10,654 nt of DNA from Clostridiales bacterium (GCA_004556455.1 SFGY01000042.1:1-10654), one strand, 5' to 3'. Shown: positions 1-6,000, counted from the first letter of the stretch. The notes: generated from the letters alone by a model not told the origin. Numbers and translations: made by a program.

Positions 1-699
1 CTCATGGACAGTGGGGACTATATCAAGCCCCTGTCTGGCATAGGAACGCAAGTCCACACGCTCCGGGCGGTCATTGGCGTCCAGATAGCGGTTCTGGATA
101 ACCTCCCATTCATGCCGCCAGATTTCACAATACTTCTGGTCGTTCCAGTCCACCGTATCCTCCTTGTGGCTTTTCCACCTGCCGGACGGCAGCTTTATCC
201 GTTCCCCATTCTCGTCAAGGTCATAAACCTTGCGGCTCTTGGGAAGCCATTTTCCATGTTCATCCATTGCCCGCATGGTCAGCAGGACATGGGCGTGGGG
301 ATTGTGTCCCGGCGGATGGGGGTCATGGATGGCAAAATCAGCAATCATGCCTTTGGAAACAAACTGCTGTTCACAAAACTCCCGTACAAGGACAGCGTAC
401 TGGTCGGGCGGTATCTCTCTGGGAATGGTAAGCACCCACCGCCTTGCAAGCTGGGAGTTCCATTGCTTTTCCACCGCTTCGGCGGCATTCCATAAAGTAT
501 TGCGGTCTGCATATTCCTGTGGAGCATTTGCCGGGAGCAGGATTTCATTGTGGACGATACCACGCTTTTCCGGGTAGTGCTTTACTTGCTGGTCGTATTC
601 ACAGAACAGCTTTTCGCCGCTTTGGTAAGCAGCGGCGGCAACCGCAGACTGCCGCTGGCTGCGCTGAACAATCGTGATTTCGTTGTGTGGACAAGGCAT
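1..699 (-). CDS. MobA/MobL (MobQ-type) conjugative relaxase, N-terminal 233 residues, runs off the window
   Basis: This protein should nick oriT and carry the transferred strand covalently on a tyrosine during mobilization. The start is the ATG ending at 699, preceded by AAAGGAGGG; the frame stays open to base 1, so the C-terminus is missing. The N-terminus aligns by eye with RSF1010 MobA: a QSAVAAAAYQSGEK block carries the likely nucleophile Tyr25, and GHNPHAHVLLTMR at residues 131-143 is the metal-binding HUH motif (His135, His137, possibly His125). It follows a truncated paralogue (926-1249) after a 226-bp gap that contains a terminator-like hairpin. The predicted oriT at 1495-1541 lies upstream of both. 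Family assignment is firm. Whether this copy, rather than the broken one, acts on that oriT is inference. Confidence 0.93.
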   Translation of the reverse strand, partial: MPCPHNEITIVQRSQRQSAVAAAAYQSGEKLFCEYDQQVKHYPEKRGIVHNEILLPANAPQEYADRNTLWNAAEAVEKQWNSQLARRWVLTIPREIPPDQYAVLVREFCEQQFVSKGMIADFAIHDPHPPGHNPHAHVLLTMRAMDEHGKWLPKSRKVYDLDENGERIKLPSGRWKSHKEDTVDWNDQKYCEIWRHEWEVIQNRYLDANDRPERVDLRSYARQGLDIVPTVHE

Positions 700-734
700 T
701 TCGTGTCCCTCCTTTCGCTAATTGGTGGATGGGG

Positions 735-751
735 TGGCGTTTTACCACCTC
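735..751. repeat. Short inverted repeat between terminator and relaxase start
   Basis: GGTGG and CCACC flank a 7-base spacer between the terminator hairpin and the ribosome binding site of the relaxase at 699. It could be an operator or leader-RNA stem. There is no MobQ nic core beside it, so I do not call it an oriT. Confidence 0.35.
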
Positions 752-762
752 ATTTTGGGCAG

Positions 763-797
763 AAAAAAAGCAGGAGACCTTTTTCAGATTTCCTGCT
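763..797 (-). terminator. Rho-independent terminator-like hairpin in the leader of the relaxase gene
   Basis: Read on the minus strand, an 11-bp stem (AGCAGGAAATC with GGTCTCCTGCT, one mismatch and one G-U) encloses the loop TGAAAAA and is followed by seven T. It lies after the truncated relaxase and about 60 bases before the ATG of the relaxase at 699. It should stop or attenuate transcription entering that gene. Confidence 0.8.
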
Positions 798-925
798 CGG
801 TGTGCCACTGTGTGAGCGGCGGGTATTTAGTTGTAAAAGTTCGGGACAAGTTGACCCGATGTAAAGCTAACAAACTGGAATTGCACCAAAACAATCTAAG
901 ACAACAATGGAATAAGTGGTCGTAT

Positions 926-1249
926 CTATTCCTGCATCATCTGCGGACACATTTCCAGCGGCACTTCTCTCGGCAGGGCAACAACGAAACGCCTTGCAAG
1001 CTGTGAGTTCCATTGCTTTTCAACTTCTTCGACAGAGTTCCAGAGTGTTGCCCGATCTGCATACTCCGGCGGTGCATTTGCCGGTAGCATGATTTCCGTG
1101 TAAACCACTTCTTTTTTATAGGTGTGGTTTTTCCATTGCTGGTCGTACTCGGAAAACAGTTTTTCTCCGGCTTGGTAAGCTGCTCCGGCAACAGCAGACT
1201 TGCCCTTGCTTCTCTGAACAATTTTTATGTTCAGATGTGGTACTGGCAT
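926..1249 (-). pseudogene. Truncated second MobA/MobL relaxase (first 107 residues only)
   Basis: This is a paralogue of the relaxase at 1-699, roughly two thirds identical over the shared 107 residues. Stretches are near-identical at DNA level around the EKQWNSQLARR motif. It starts at the ATG ending at 1249 behind GGAGG, keeps the putative nucleophile Tyr25 (SAVAGAAYQAGEK), and then hits a TAG right after PQMMQE. It therefore stops before the HUH histidine motif, so it cannot be a working relaxase alone. The sequence after the stop (850-925) does not resume relaxase homology in any frame I tried, so this is a truncation or recombination scar rather than a point nonsense mutation. It is the copy physically next to the predicted oriT. 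A short DNA-binding product is possible, because the reading frame and ribosome binding site are intact. Confidence 0.85.
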
Positions 1250-1278
1250 TTTGTTTGAACCTCCTCTCTCGGTGCAAT

Positions 1279-1309
1279 AAAAAAATGACCGATACTTTCC
1301 AGCACGGTC
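1279..1309 (-). terminator. Terminator-like hairpin in the leader of the truncated relaxase
   Basis: On the minus strand GACCG pairs with CGGTC around a 13-base interior (with a possible CT/AG extension), followed by A and then seven T. It sits about 30 bases before the ATG at 1249, parallel to the hairpin at 763-797 in front of the other relaxase copy. Confidence 0.65.
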
Positions 1310-1385
1310 GGGGTGAAAATATAAACTTGTCGGCGGTGGATGATTGCCTGCAATCGTTCATCGGCGGCAAGTCCACAAAGGGGTA

Positions 1386-1478
1386 GCTGGCTTTAGCCAG
1401 CGCAGGGGAAGTGTAGCTTCCTCTGGATGATTGGAGCAAAGGACTTTTGCGGAAATCATCAGCTCCCCGCAGGGGGCT
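1386..1478. repeat. Cluster of three small inverted repeats beside the predicted oriT
   Basis: Three hairpin-capable repeats lie between the truncated relaxase and the predicted nic region. GCTGGC-TTTA-GCCAGC is at 1386-1401 (perfect). AGGGGAAG with CTTCCTCT is at 1404-1424 (one G-T pair). AGCTCCCC with GGGGGCT is at 1461-1478 (one mismatch). Such arrays near oriT often bind accessory relaxosome proteins; that role is inferred. No gene is visible in 1250-1544. Confidence 0.5.
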
Positions 1479-1494
1479 TCCGGCAGGACGCAAT

Positions 1495-1541
1495 CACCAT
1501 CTTTAGAGTGGTGTATAATTGCGCCCTATTCAAGAATAGGG
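1495..1541 (+). other. Predicted oriT with MobQ-type nic site
   Basis: The plus strand shows an inverted repeat CACCA (1495-1499) and TGGTG (1509-1513), with inner TCT/AGA pairing and one bulged G. Ten bases (TATAATTGCG) then lead to CCCT. This matches the known MobQ-class arrangement of RSF1010/R1162 and pSK41-type oriTs: an inverted repeat, then a TAAxTGCG-CCCT core with cleavage between G and C. Predicted nic is between 1523 and 1524. CCCTATT-CAAG-AATAGGG (1524-1541), a perfect 7-bp hairpin, begins exactly at nic, much as the smaller CCC/GGG pairing does after nic in pSK41-type sites. The position upstream of MobA/MobL genes fits. The nick position is inferred by analogy. Confidence 0.75.
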
Positions 1542-1544
1542 TTT

Positions 1545-1850
1545 TTAGCTCCCATTCGGTTGCTCGTTTTCCTTTCGGTTCTCAATCAGCAGATTCAGCT
1601 TCTTTTGAACCGCTTCGCTGTGAAAGATGAAAGTCAGAAGCTCCATCACATCATCATCGGTCAGAAGTGTTGGCTCTCTCAAAAAGGTTTCCAGCATTCC
1701 GGCACGGGTGCAGAGACGGTGGGTGCGCTCACTGCGGGTCAGACGCTTCAGTTCGTTTTCCAGTCGCTTTTCCCTGTGCTTGGCTGCGGTCAGCTTCTTT
1801 TCCGCAACGTACTGGTCATGTTTCAGCTTTTCCAGTTTTTCGTTTGGCAT
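1545..1850 (-). CDS. DUF3847 family protein
   Basis: This is a 101-aa protein with a charged, helix-rich N-terminal half (about residues 1-45, probable coiled coil), then a conserved SERTHRLCTRAGMLETFL block around residues 46-63 and TDDDVMELL near 69-77. These are typical of DUF3847 proteins found next to MobA/MobL relaxases in Clostridia mobile elements. The ATG ending at 1850 is chosen because AAAGGAG lies eight bases upstream; the open frame extends further to 1928, but that part overlaps a terminator hairpin. The stop lies just beyond the oriT hairpin. The molecular function is unknown to me. Location beside oriT and the charged helical character make a relaxosome accessory role plausible, but that is inference from position only. 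Confidence 0.85.
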   Translation of the reverse strand: MPNEKLEKLKHDQYVAEKKLTAAKHREKRLENELKRLTRSERTHRLCTRAGMLETFLREPTLLTDDDVMELLTFIFHSEAVQKKLNLLIENRKENEQPNGS

Positions 1851-1878
1851 GGGTGATACTCCTTTCACAATAATGGAT

Positions 1879-1913
1879 AAAACAAAAGCGACCAACTTTT
1901 TACTGTTGATCGC
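1879..1913 (-). terminator. Hairpin A: terminator-like stem after the DUF3644 gene and before DUF3847
   Basis: On the minus strand GCGATCAAC pairs with GTTGGTCGC (9 bp, one G-U) around an 8-base loop, followed by TTTTGTTTT. It comes 22 bases after the DUF3644 stop and shortly before the DUF3847 ribosome binding site, so it can end the defence transcript or attenuate DUF3847. A related hairpin is at 2938-2963. Confidence 0.75.
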
Positions 1914-1935
1914 CTTTGGCTTGTCCATTTATTGT

Positions 1936-2913
1936 CTAACTTTTCAGTTCATCACTGTGTTCTTCGCAATACTTTTCAACTTCCTTCAGCCATGTTTCGT
2001 ACCAATACCATGTTTTTGATATTTGAACACCATAGCCATGTTTAGGATCTTTAGCATTACGAGATTTCCATATTTCCGTATGCTTGTTGATGGAAAACTT
2101 ATCATACCCTTTTTCTTTCATCAGGGTTACGATTTCGCTCGGTAAAAACTTTTGTTTCTCTGTTTCTTTCAAAACAGCGTATGTTTTTTCTATTCCCTCT
2201 GCAAGGGGAGAATCACTTCTGATAAACTCAACAACCTGGTCGGCCTGTCCTTTCCTTTTCGCATTTATGGGAACAAAGAGCACACGATACGCATAACGTG
2301 AACTCGTTAATGCTTCATCTGAAAGAACATCCTCAAATTCCACAACAAAGTTTTTTACATTTGAAGTGATATGGGGATTATCATGTAGCGTGTCCCGCTG
2401 CTCTGGAGTTAGGGGAGAAAACTGAATTGCCAGTGATAATTCCTTGCTGAGATTGTATTTGTCCCCGAACAGTTTACAAATATAATAATCGAAGTTCAAA
2501 GCACACGCCTGTAGTTTTGCACTTAAATACTCGTCAATCTTATCTGTCATTTGATGCTCGATTTCATGGCGAACCCCAATAAGAAAACGCAGATTTGTAA
2601 TAGTATTGCTGTCTAAGGGACACGCCGATTCATTAAGGCATCGCTCAAGCTCCCAGTGCTTGTACGCTCCATATTTTGTCTTGTCATAAATTTTCTTTTT
2701 TCCGACATGATGATAATAGCGGTAGTCGATGCCATTGCTCCTGTAATAGGCGTGAAGCAAGTAAGTCCATCCAATCACAGCCAACGTGATAAACGATTCT
2801 GATTTGAAAGTGACCTGCGGATTGTTATATAGCTGAACAGCAGCAAGCATCGCTTCACGAGCCTTTTTCACAAGTTCTACTTTTACAGATTTTACTCGCC
2901 TATTTTTGGGCAT
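1936..2913 (-). CDS. DUF3644-like protein with a HEPN-type R-x4-H motif
   Basis: This is a 325-aa soluble protein. The N-terminal part (KKAREAMLAAVQLYNNP, then FKSESFITLAVIGWTYLLHAYY, residues 17-57) resembles DUF3644 proteins. FLIGVRHEIEH at 110-120 contains Arg115-x4-His120 in a helix, the layout of the catalytic motif in HEPN ribonucleases. The C-terminal 70 residues (LPSEIVTLMKEKGY to WYWYETWLKEV) look like a small helical DNA- or partner-binding domain. The ATG ending at 2913 is chosen for its GGAGG spaced seven bases upstream; 11 further in-frame codons overlap hairpin B. The gene follows the restriction-modification-Vsr operon by 73 bases and is bracketed by hairpins A and B. An RNase or abortive-infection role is inference; the family name is by recall. 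Confidence 0.75.
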   Translation of the reverse strand: MPKNRRVKSVKVELVKKAREAMLAAVQLYNNPQVTFKSESFITLAVIGWTYLLHAYYRSNGIDYRYYHHVGKKKIYDKTKYGAYKHWELERCLNESACPLDSNTITNLRFLIGVRHEIEHQMTDKIDEYLSAKLQACALNFDYYICKLFGDKYNLSKELSLAIQFSPLTPEQRDTLHDNPHITSNVKNFVVEFEDVLSDEALTSSRYAYRVLFVPINAKRKGQADQVVEFIRSDSPLAEGIEKTYAVLKETEKQKFLPSEIVTLMKEKGYDKFSINKHTEIWKSRNAKDPKHGYGVQISKTWYWYETWLKEVEKYCEEHSDELKS

Positions 2914-2937
2914 ATAACACCTCCATTTCCCGCCCGG

Positions 2938-2963
2938 GGCAACCAACTTTAATGCCGGTTGCC
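2938..2963 (-). repeat. Hairpin B: leader stem-loop before the DUF3644 gene, related to hairpin A
   Basis: GGCAACC and GGTTGCC form a 7-bp stem around a 12-base loop, 25 bases before the DUF3644 start. It shares the ACCAACTTT core and the TTTGGC flank with hairpin A at 1879-1920, while paired stem bases differ in both arms. There is no T run, so it is unlikely to be an efficient terminator. Confidence 0.6.
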
Positions 2964-2986
2964 TTTGGCATAGACGCTATTCATTT

Positions 2987-3439
2987 TTACAGCTCAAGGT
3001 ACATTTCGTCTGAATCGAGAAAATCCATAACCTGCTTTATAATCTCATTCTCGTAATCAGGGGATTTGATCATCTGCTTTATGGTGCACTCCCATGCAAC
3101 CATTTGCTTTATCTTTTGAGAGAAAAGCTCCTGTCGGACAGTATTATCACGCTGAATGTTGCTTTGAAATTTCTTTTCCCAGAAATCAACACGGCTTTTG
3201 GGCGTGTAAGCATATTTACAATCTGTATGGCGATGCCAAAAACAGCCATTCACAAAAATTGCAGTATTATATTTTGCCAGGTATATGTCTGGATGTCCGA
3301 TAATCTTTCCTGAATTTTTTCTATATCTCAATCCTTTGGAAAAAAGTTTCTTCCTGAAATAAACCTCCGGCTTGGTATCTCTGCTCTTTATTGCGGACAT
3401 ATTTTTGCTTCGTTCAGTTGCGCTCAGTCTATCAGCCAT
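2987..3439 (-). CDS. vsr: Vsr very-short-patch mismatch repair endonuclease
   Basis: Vsr nicks beside T:G mismatches that arise when 5-methylcytosine deaminates within Dcm/EcoRII-type sites, so repair restores C:G. The 150-aa product is full length for the family. Visible signatures are RSKNMSAIKSRDTKPE with Glu25, GHPDIYL with catalytic Asp51, FVNGCFWHRH with His69, and a likely zinc set Cys66, His71, Cys74 and Cys118 (VAWEC). This numbering agrees closely with E. coli Vsr. The ATG overlaps the stop of the endonuclease gene by one base (TAATG), so translation is probably coupled. Being third in an operon with its cognate methyltransferase fits its job of limiting mutation caused by methylation. 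Confidence 0.95.
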   Translation of the reverse strand: MADRLSATERSKNMSAIKSRDTKPEVYFRKKLFSKGLRYRKNSGKIIGHPDIYLAKYNTAIFVNGCFWHRHTDCKYAYTPKSRVDFWEKKFQSNIQRDNTVRQELFSQKIKQMVAWECTIKQMIKSPDYENEIIKQVMDFLDSDEMYLEL

Positions 3440-4614
3440 TATATGCGTTCCGTCTCCTTAACAAACTGAACGAATTTCCCGACTGTCCAAATACGTTCCT
3501 GTCTGTCTTTGGGGTATGTCTGAATATACGGTTTGGGGACAACAAGAACAACCTGTTCGGCTTCCATCTCATCCATTTGTGCGGCTGAAATTCCCTGCTG
3601 TAGTGTACAGAGAAACTTTCTTCTTCCACGCAGGCGGTCGGCTTCGTTAATGACCTGACGCCATCTATCCTTACAGGTGGTTTTCGCCGCCAGTGAAATC
3701 AACTTGTCAGTTGGGAAAGTTGCGTCATGATACGCTGCCTGTGACGGGAACAGAAAATCCGGTTTTTTATTTCCTTCTGTTATTGCCTGCGATTGATAGA
3801 TGATCTGATTACCATCAAAAATTGCTGCAAGATGATGTTCAAGGCTCTTTCCGGCCCTGCTTTTTCTTCGATTGAGAACCTGGTTTGCGGTTACAATAAA
3901 CTCCTCGACTGTTGCAAATCCACGATTGATTATCTCTCCATATCGAGCATATTCCAGCGCACGGAACAGTCTGTATTCAACATCAGTCCAATCCAGCAGT
4001 TTGCGATCCGGATTTGTACAAATAAACTCCTGATGATCGAAAACGGTATCTTGAATGCGCCTTGCAGCAGCGGACATTATTTCAGAACTTGGGAAGTCCT
4101 CTTCGAGCTCAGAAATGAATTTATCAAATTCCAGCTTTTCATGAAGCTCTGGGGCAACCATGTGAGTATCAATCAGTCTGTTTGTTTCTGTAGGACTGAT
4201 TCCAAAAGCATCAAGGAACTGGTCAATTTCATCTTCCGTGTTTAATACAAATCCCTGATAGTCCTCTGAAGAATCCTGCACGAAAATAAACAACGCTCCG
4301 GTATATTCTGGTTTTAAGAAAGGAAAACCTCGTCCGAAGTTTGTTATTCGATATTCATTTCGAGTGCCCTGACCGTAATAAATGAATCGTGTATCAGTCT
4401 CGAAATCATCATGCCATTTGACCTTAACCCATTTTTCCTTGTTCTGTCCCTTTTCGCCCGGTTCATCAAATAAAATCGGAATGGATGGTTTTGAGATATA
4501 AATGCCTGCCTGATGCCCGCCTGTCAGACCTGTATCATTTGCAGACAAAAACTTACAGAAAACTTTTTGTCCATGCAATGCTGCCTGAATAGCCAACATC
4601 GAATAATTCTCCAT
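3439..4614 (-). CDS. EcoRII-family type II restriction endonuclease
   Basis: This 391-aa enzyme should cut unmethylated DNA at the sites the neighbouring methyltransferase protects. Residues about 15-150 (FCKFLSANDTGLTGGHQAGIY and onward) match the EcoRII N-terminal effector-binding domain. Residues about 245-360 match the catalytic EcoRII C-terminal domain: SRAGKSLEHHL with Glu259, KKPDFLFPS with Asp286, and AAKTTCKDRWRQ with Lys311, a PD-(D/E)XK-type fold. Length is close to that of EcoRII. Two-domain EcoRII enzymes typically need two sites for activity (type IIE). Start is the ATG ending at 4614, overlapping the methyltransferase stop by one base, with GGAGGTGA placed inside the end of that gene. 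Recognition of CCWGG or a close variant is inferred from family and partner. Confidence 0.92.
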   Translation of the reverse strand: MENYSMLAIQAALHGQKVFCKFLSANDTGLTGGHQAGIYISKPSIPILFDEPGEKGQNKEKWVKVKWHDDFETDTRFIYYGQGTRNEYRITNFGRGFPFLKPEYTGALFIFVQDSSEDYQGFVLNTEDEIDQFLDAFGISPTETNRLIDTHMVAPELHEKLEFDKFISELEEDFPSSEIMSAAARRIQDTVFDHQEFICTNPDRKLLDWTDVEYRLFRALEYARYGEIINRGFATVEEFIVTANQVLNRRKSRAGKSLEHHLAAIFDGNQIIYQSQAITEGNKKPDFLFPSQAAYHDATFPTDKLISLAAKTTCKDRWRQVINEADRLRGRRKFLCTLQQGISAAQMDEMEAEQVVLVVPKPYIQTYPKDRQERIWTVGKFVQFVKETERI

Positions 4615-5762
4615 TATATCACCTCCGCAATTTCATTTGTTGTGACCAACTTTTCCATTTCGTCTATTTTCTGAGCTATCAGCTTTGCCACATTAGCCAT
4701 CAACGGGACAACAACCGAATTTCCAAATTGCTTATATGCCTGCGTATCAGAAACTGGTATCTTAAAAGAATCGGGAAAACCCTGCAATCTTGCACATTCT
4801 CTCGGTGTTAATTTTCGTGGGTTTTTCCCATCCTGCTCGATAAGAATTTCAGAACCATCCTTGTAATAACGGGCACTCAGAGTTCTTGAAACTCCATCAA
4901 GTGGTGCAATGCCATATCCAAAGCCATTGCCTGCTGCTTTGTGCTTTGCCGCATAGTTCTGAAGGTATTGCCACAGTTTATCCGATAAAGTATACTTTTC
5001 ATCAACTTCCGGCTCAAGAATGTCGCTGATAACAGGTTTTGGATAGACTGGCGTAATATCAAAATCAAAATGAATATCTGAACCGAAATGCTTTCTGTCA
5101 AAGCCGACTATCAGAATACGCTCACGATGCTGCGGGACAAAATTCTGACCGTCAATGACCTGATAAAAAACCTCATAATCAAGCTCGTCAAGCGATTCCA
5201 ATATTACCTTAAAGGTACGTCCACGATCATGACTGCATAAGTTTTTTACATTCTCAAGCATAAATGCCTTGGGGCGTTTTTCTTTCAGTATTCTGCACAC
5301 ATCAAAGAACAGCGTTCCCTGGGTCTTGTCCTCAAAGCCAGTTGCTCTTCCTAAACTTTGCTTTTTGGACACTCCTGCAATCGAAAACGGCTGGCAGGGA
5401 AATCCTGCAACAAGAATATCATGGTCTGGAATGCTGCCAGCATCAACTTTGGTAATATCGCCATCCGGCTGTTCCCCAAAGTTTGCAAAATAAGTCTGTT
5501 GACTGTACTTATTCCATTCATTTGAGTAGACGCAATGACCGCCGGCTTTTTCAAATGCAATTCGCATACCGCCAATCCCTGCAAATAAGTCTATGAATGT
5601 AAACGGAGCATCTGGAACTACCGTTGGATTGTTCTGTTTATTCAGCATTTGCATAACCGCACCGGAAACGCAATCCTGTACCGTCTGTCCTGATGTTTCC
5701 GTATATGCGGAAAGGGCTTCATATAGTGTATCCTCTAATCGGATGTGTATCTGTTTTGCCAT
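4614..5762 (-). CDS. dcm: Dcm/EcoRII-type DNA cytosine-5 methyltransferase with N-terminal ribbon-helix-helix-like domain
   Basis: This protein transfers a methyl group from S-adenosylmethionine to cytosine C5 in the operon's target site. The m5C motifs appear in order in 382 aa: I FIDLFAGIGG (56-65), IV GFPCQPFS with nucleophile Cys123, VI ENV (170-172), VIII QHRERI (211-216), IX RECARLQGFP (321-330) and X QFGNSVVVPL (345-354). The recognition region SRTLSARYYKDGSEILI and the IPVSDTQAYKQFGNS stretch closely recall E. coli Dcm, which supports CCWGG-like specificity. Residues 1-45 (KQIHIRLEDTLYEALSAYTE and onward) look like a ribbon-helix-helix DNA-binding domain. By analogy with M.EcoRII and M.SsoII, which use their N-terminal regions as repressors, this suggests autoregulation. 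The start has GGAGGT seven bases upstream. It is the first gene of a coupled operon. Confidence 0.95.
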   Translation of the reverse strand: MAKQIHIRLEDTLYEALSAYTETSGQTVQDCVSGAVMQMLNKQNNPTVVPDAPFTFIDLFAGIGGMRIAFEKAGGHCVYSNEWNKYSQQTYFANFGEQPDGDITKVDAGSIPDHDILVAGFPCQPFSIAGVSKKQSLGRATGFEDKTQGTLFFDVCRILKEKRPKAFMLENVKNLCSHDRGRTFKVILESLDELDYEVFYQVIDGQNFVPQHRERILIVGFDRKHFGSDIHFDFDITPVYPKPVISDILEPEVDEKYTLSDKLWQYLQNYAAKHKAAGNGFGYGIAPLDGVSRTLSARYYKDGSEILIEQDGKNPRKLTPRECARLQGFPDSFKIPVSDTQAYKQFGNSVVVPLMANVAKLIAQKIDEMEKLVTTNEIAEVI

Positions 5763-5788
5763 TTCTTTACCTCCGGGAAAAATCTTAT

Positions 5789-5845
5789 ACCCATACTAAC
5801 CCATTATATCATGTAGATATGAATTTTTCAATCGGTCTGGGTAAA
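5789..5845 (-). promoter_or_regulatory. Candidate operator half-sites for autorepression of the restriction-modification operon
   Basis: On the minus strand ATGGGT occurs twice exactly ten bases apart (5799-5804 and 5789-5794), covering the -10 element and the transcription start. An inverted TTTACCCA (5838-5845) lies just upstream of the -35. One-turn spacing suits tandem binding by a ribbon-helix-helix protein such as the methyltransferase N-terminus. Function is inferred. Confidence 0.45.
5803..5831 (-). promoter_or_regulatory. Sigma-A type promoter of the restriction-modification operon
   Basis: TTGAAA (-35, 5826-5831) and a perfect TATAAT (-10, 5803-5808) are separated by exactly 17 bases. 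The predicted start is near 5796, giving a leader of about 34 bases with GGAGGT at 5770-5775 before the methyltransferase ATG. This gives the cassette its own expression, independent of the upstream recombinase transcript. Confidence 0.85.
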
Positions 5846-5867
5846 TAAAGGTATAAAATAAGTCCCC

Positions 5868-5889
5868 AGTTCAGCACTTGACCTGAACT
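5868..5889. repeat. Inverted repeat in the intergenic region
   Basis: AGTTCAG (5868-5874) and CTGAACT (5883-5889) are a perfect 7-bp inverted repeat with an 8-base spacer, about 40 bases upstream of the -35 of the restriction-modification promoter. There is no T run, so a protein-binding site is more likely than a terminator. Confidence 0.5.
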
Positions 5890-5940
5890 ATAACTAAAAA
5901 TAGTGAGCGGAACGATAAATTGTATTACCTTATGTAATTA

Positions 5941-5978
5941 CGGTCAAAACATCGGGTGCAGACCCGACATTCTGACCG
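5941..5978. repeat. Large two-tier palindrome after the recombinase-side gene cluster
   Basis: Outer arms CGGTCA and TGACCG enclose inner arms TCGGGT and ACCCGA with a GCAG loop. On the minus strand it starts 22 bases after the stop of the gene at 6001-6291, and the inner stem is followed by TGTTTTG. It may be a weak terminator separating this cluster from the restriction operon. It could also be a binding site. Confidence 0.55.
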
Positions 5979-6000
5979 CAAATCAACCCTAAACGCTACA

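Noticed and set aside
4..577. Plus-strand open frames at the left edge
   Set aside because: They are antisense to the relaxase frame, which carries the Tyr and HUH motifs and a good ribosome binding site.
735..751. Second oriT in front of the relaxase at 699
   Set aside because: An inverted repeat exists, but there is no TGCG-CCCT or similar nic core on either strand between 700 and 925.
1116..1493. Minus-strand open frame of 125 codons upstream of and overlapping the truncated relaxase
   Set aside because: It runs through hairpins and the oriT gap, lacks a ribosome binding site and a recognisable domain, and its end is an out-of-frame reading of the relaxase gene.
1514..1546. TATAAT followed by a hairpin and five T on the plus strand, resembling a promoter or a terminator
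   Set aside because: There is no -35 at the right distance and no plus-strand gene to serve. The same bases fit the inverted repeat, TGCG-CCCT core and post-nic hairpin of a MobQ oriT far better, although incidental terminator activity is possible.
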